A DNA stretch of 24,935 nucleotides, from positions 1-24,935 of the forward strand of contig SXXA01000012.1 of the NCBI GenBank assembly GCA_005791325.1, written 5' to 3'. The stretch comes from Actinomycetota bacterium (lineage in GTDB: Bacteria; Margulisbacteria; Marinamargulisbacteria; SXXA01). Both the position numbers and the translations under genes were made by a program. Shown here piece after piece: positions 23,655 to 24,935 of this stretch; within the stretch, counting starts at the first letter, position 1; each line of letters begins with the position of its first letter. The notes under the pieces were generated by a model. The model was not told the DNA's origin. It saw only the letters and a list, made by a program, of their open reading frames with translations, and ran no database searches.

Positions 23655-24542
23655 ATGGAGTACGGTTTGAAGCGTTTTTTATTGGATTTGATTGAATTGA
23701 CCAAGCCGAGAATTGTAATGATGCAATTGGTAACCTTATATATGGGTGTGCTGGCTGTATCGGAATTGGCTCCCATTCGTTGGGGCACCATGATTGGGTT
23801 GGGAATGGGGACGTTGGCATCCTCGGCAGGGGCATCGGTATTTAACCACTTTTTTGAAAGGTATATTGATGCCAAAATGCATCGAACGCAAAATCGGCCC
23901 TTGCCCACAGGGCGGATACCGGCCGAATTGGCAGGATCGTTGGGGTTTACACTGGTGGGATTGGGGCTCTTGATTTTATGGCAAACCACCAATCCAACCG
24001 TAATGTTTTTGTCATTGATTACGGTGTTTTTATACAATTTGGTATATACCCCACTCAAGCAATGGACGTGGCTCAACACCTATGTGGGCACCATACCAGG
24101 CGCCATTCCACCATTGGCGGGGTCCGTGGCCGTTATTGGGTATATTTCCCCCGTTTCGTGGTCTTTATTTTGGATTTTGGTTATTTGGCAACTCCCCCAC
24201 TTTTTTTCAATCGCTTGGATTTTGAAAGACGATTATGCCAGGGCGGGGATTAAAATGTTATCAGGACATGATGAGCATGGGGATGCCACCTATCAACAAA
24301 TGGTTTGGTTTAGCATCGCCCTTATTGGCATTGCGTTAATCCCCATTTATTTGGGTGTATTTGGGTGGGTATATGGCCTCATTTCGATTTTGGGTGGGGG
24401 GTGGCAAAGTTGGAAGTGCTATCAATTTAAAACACACAGGGGGGCCGACACCGCCAAAGCAATCATGCGTGCCTCGATTCTGTATTTACCGCTGTTGTTA
24501 ATGGGAATGATGCTCGATCGATTAATGGGTTTATTCTATTAA
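23655..24542 (+). CDS. ctaB: Protoheme IX farnesyltransferase (heme O synthase)
   Basis: A 295-residue polytopic UbiA-family enzyme that farnesylates heme b to heme O for terminal oxidases. Landmarks: LIELTKPRIVMMQLVTLYMG at the N-terminus, the prenyl-diphosphate site NHFFERYIDAKMHRTQNRPLPTG (Asn64, Asp72), YTPLKQWTWLNTYVGTIPGAIPPLAG, and FWILVIWQLPHFFSIAWILKDDYARAGIKML. About eight to nine membrane helices are visible. The first Asp of the usual NxxxDR reads Glu68. ATG 23655 lacks a clear Shine-Dalgarno; a TTG at 23667 with GGAG six bases upstream is an alternative. No oxidase genes are in the window. Confidence 0.93.
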   Translation: MEYGLKRFLLDLIELTKPRIVMMQLVTLYMGVLAVSELAPIRWGTMIGLGMGTLASSAGASVFNHFFERYIDAKMHRTQNRPLPTGRIPAELAGSLGFTLVGLGLLILWQTTNPTVMFLSLITVFLYNLVYTPLKQWTWLNTYVGTIPGAIPPLAGSVAVIGYISPVSWSLFWILVIWQLPHFFSIAWILKDDYARAGIKMLSGHDEHGDATYQQMVWFSIALIGIALIPIYLGVFGWVYGLISILGGGWQSWKCYQFKTHRGADTAKAIMRASILYLPLLLMGMMLDRLMGLFY

Positions 24543-24868
24543 CATTCAACTTTTTGATACTTAACGAACAAGTCTGAATCCCTCAACTCTTCACCAAGCC
24601 CCCATTGATCCCAATCAACTGATCCTTTATTCTGAGATAAAGTATTCTGAATTTCCCTATATTTCTTTACCGCAGCCGCATATTTACCTCGCAACTCAAC
24701 AAGGCGAATTAATTGATTGCTTTCTTCTTTTAGATTTTCTATGTTCTGTATAAATCTATCCATCAATAGTGGGGTTTTTGTAGTGTTGCCTATGTCTTGC
24801 AGTTCCTTCGTGTATGCATCAATAAGTATTTTATGGCAACGGGGGGGGGATAGACGGTGAAACCACAC
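24539..24868 (-). CDS. Hypothetical coiled-coil-like protein, possibly broken at its 5' end
   Basis: A 109-residue frame starting at GTG 24868; its stop overlaps ctaB's stop tail to tail. The middle (about 36-80, FIQNIENLKEESNQLIRLVELRGKYAAAVKKYREIQNTL) looks like a helical coiled coil. I do not recognise a family. Base composition differs from the neighbours: about 37% G+C over 24541-24840 by hand count, and few C/G runs. The first residues are read through a C9 tract, and in the same frame further up there is an ATG at 24925 followed after 13 codons by TAG (24886-24884). So the true start is unclear; it could be a damaged or acquired gene. Confidence 0.45.
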   Translation of the reverse strand: MWFHRLSPPRCHKILIDAYTKELQDIGNTTKTPLLMDRFIQNIENLKEESNQLIRLVELRGKYAAAVKKYREIQNTLSQNKGSVDWDQWGLGEELRDSDLFVKYQKVEC

Positions 24869-24935
24869 AGAGCTTGGGGAAAACTAGTAATTTTTATAAA
24901 TAGCCGAATCTAAATTTTTTGTCATGTGATCCAAC

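Noticed and set aside
23432..24079. A 215-codon minus-strand frame over the start of ctaB
   Set aside because: It is antisense to a well-conserved heme O synthase N-terminus; its sequence shows no domain.

Overview
The window looks like a densely packed chromosome segment of a diderm, aerobically respiring bacterium of middling GC content. Evidence for two membranes is a FadL/PorV-like outer-membrane barrel protein, a secretin and a lipoprotein. Evidence for respiration is HemJ, heme O synthase and system II cytochrome c maturation (ResB/CcsA). The ThiD2-ThiE fusion is of the kind known from Cyanobacteria and Aquificae, and the long-N-terminus CcsA next to ResB resembles PVC and similar diderm lineages. 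I cannot place the organism by eye; an under-sampled phylum is likely. No phage, IS, CRISPR or tRNA/rRNA was seen.

Layout. Positions 2-4546 (+) carry a tight housekeeping operon: hemJ (5' cut off), thiE, cmoA, a 4'-phosphopantetheinyl transferase, aroK and a secreted subtilisin-like protease. Positions 4652-8951 (-) run in transcription order pdxH, a Gfo/Idh/MocA dehydrogenase, tsaB, an outer-membrane barrel protein and a class III aminotransferase broken by a one-base frameshift. A 46-codon small gene (+, 9146-9286) faces a two-gene KaiC/RAD55-type module (-, 9296-11088): a KaiC-like ATPase and a receiver-KaiC-like fusion. Positions 11227-16155 (+) hold a lipoprotein, resB, ccsA and an M20 dipeptidase. 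Positions 16329-19304 (-) hold an RluA-type pseudouridine synthase and a small pilus/secretion-like operon ending in a short secretin. Positions 19393-23427 (-) form a sulfate-assimilation operon, cysD-cysN-siroheme synthase-rbgA. Divergent from it is ctaB (+), followed by a compositionally different hypothetical gene (-) at the window edge.

How genes work together. HemJ, CtaB and ResB/CcsA supply heme and c-type cytochromes for respiration. CysDN and the precorrin-2 dehydrogenase supply activated sulfate and siroheme for sulfite reductase. CmoA, TsaB and the RluA protein modify RNA, and RbgA assembles the 50S subunit.

Gene-start architecture is striking. Nine junctions are 4-base ATGA stop/start overlaps. 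Several operon heads have a -10-like box only 6-8 bases before the ATG and no Shine-Dalgarno, suggesting leaderless mRNAs, while pdxH, the dehydrogenase and the small gene have strong Shine-Dalgarno sites. The most unusual points are the KaiC-like/receiver-KaiC pair with altered catalytic acidic residues, a CysN ending in what looks like a decayed APS-kinase domain, a CmoA with Lys at the key Arg position, long G/C homopolymers (one at the aminotransferase frameshift), and a 19-bp terminator hairpin whose arm is the 3' coding end of the secretin.
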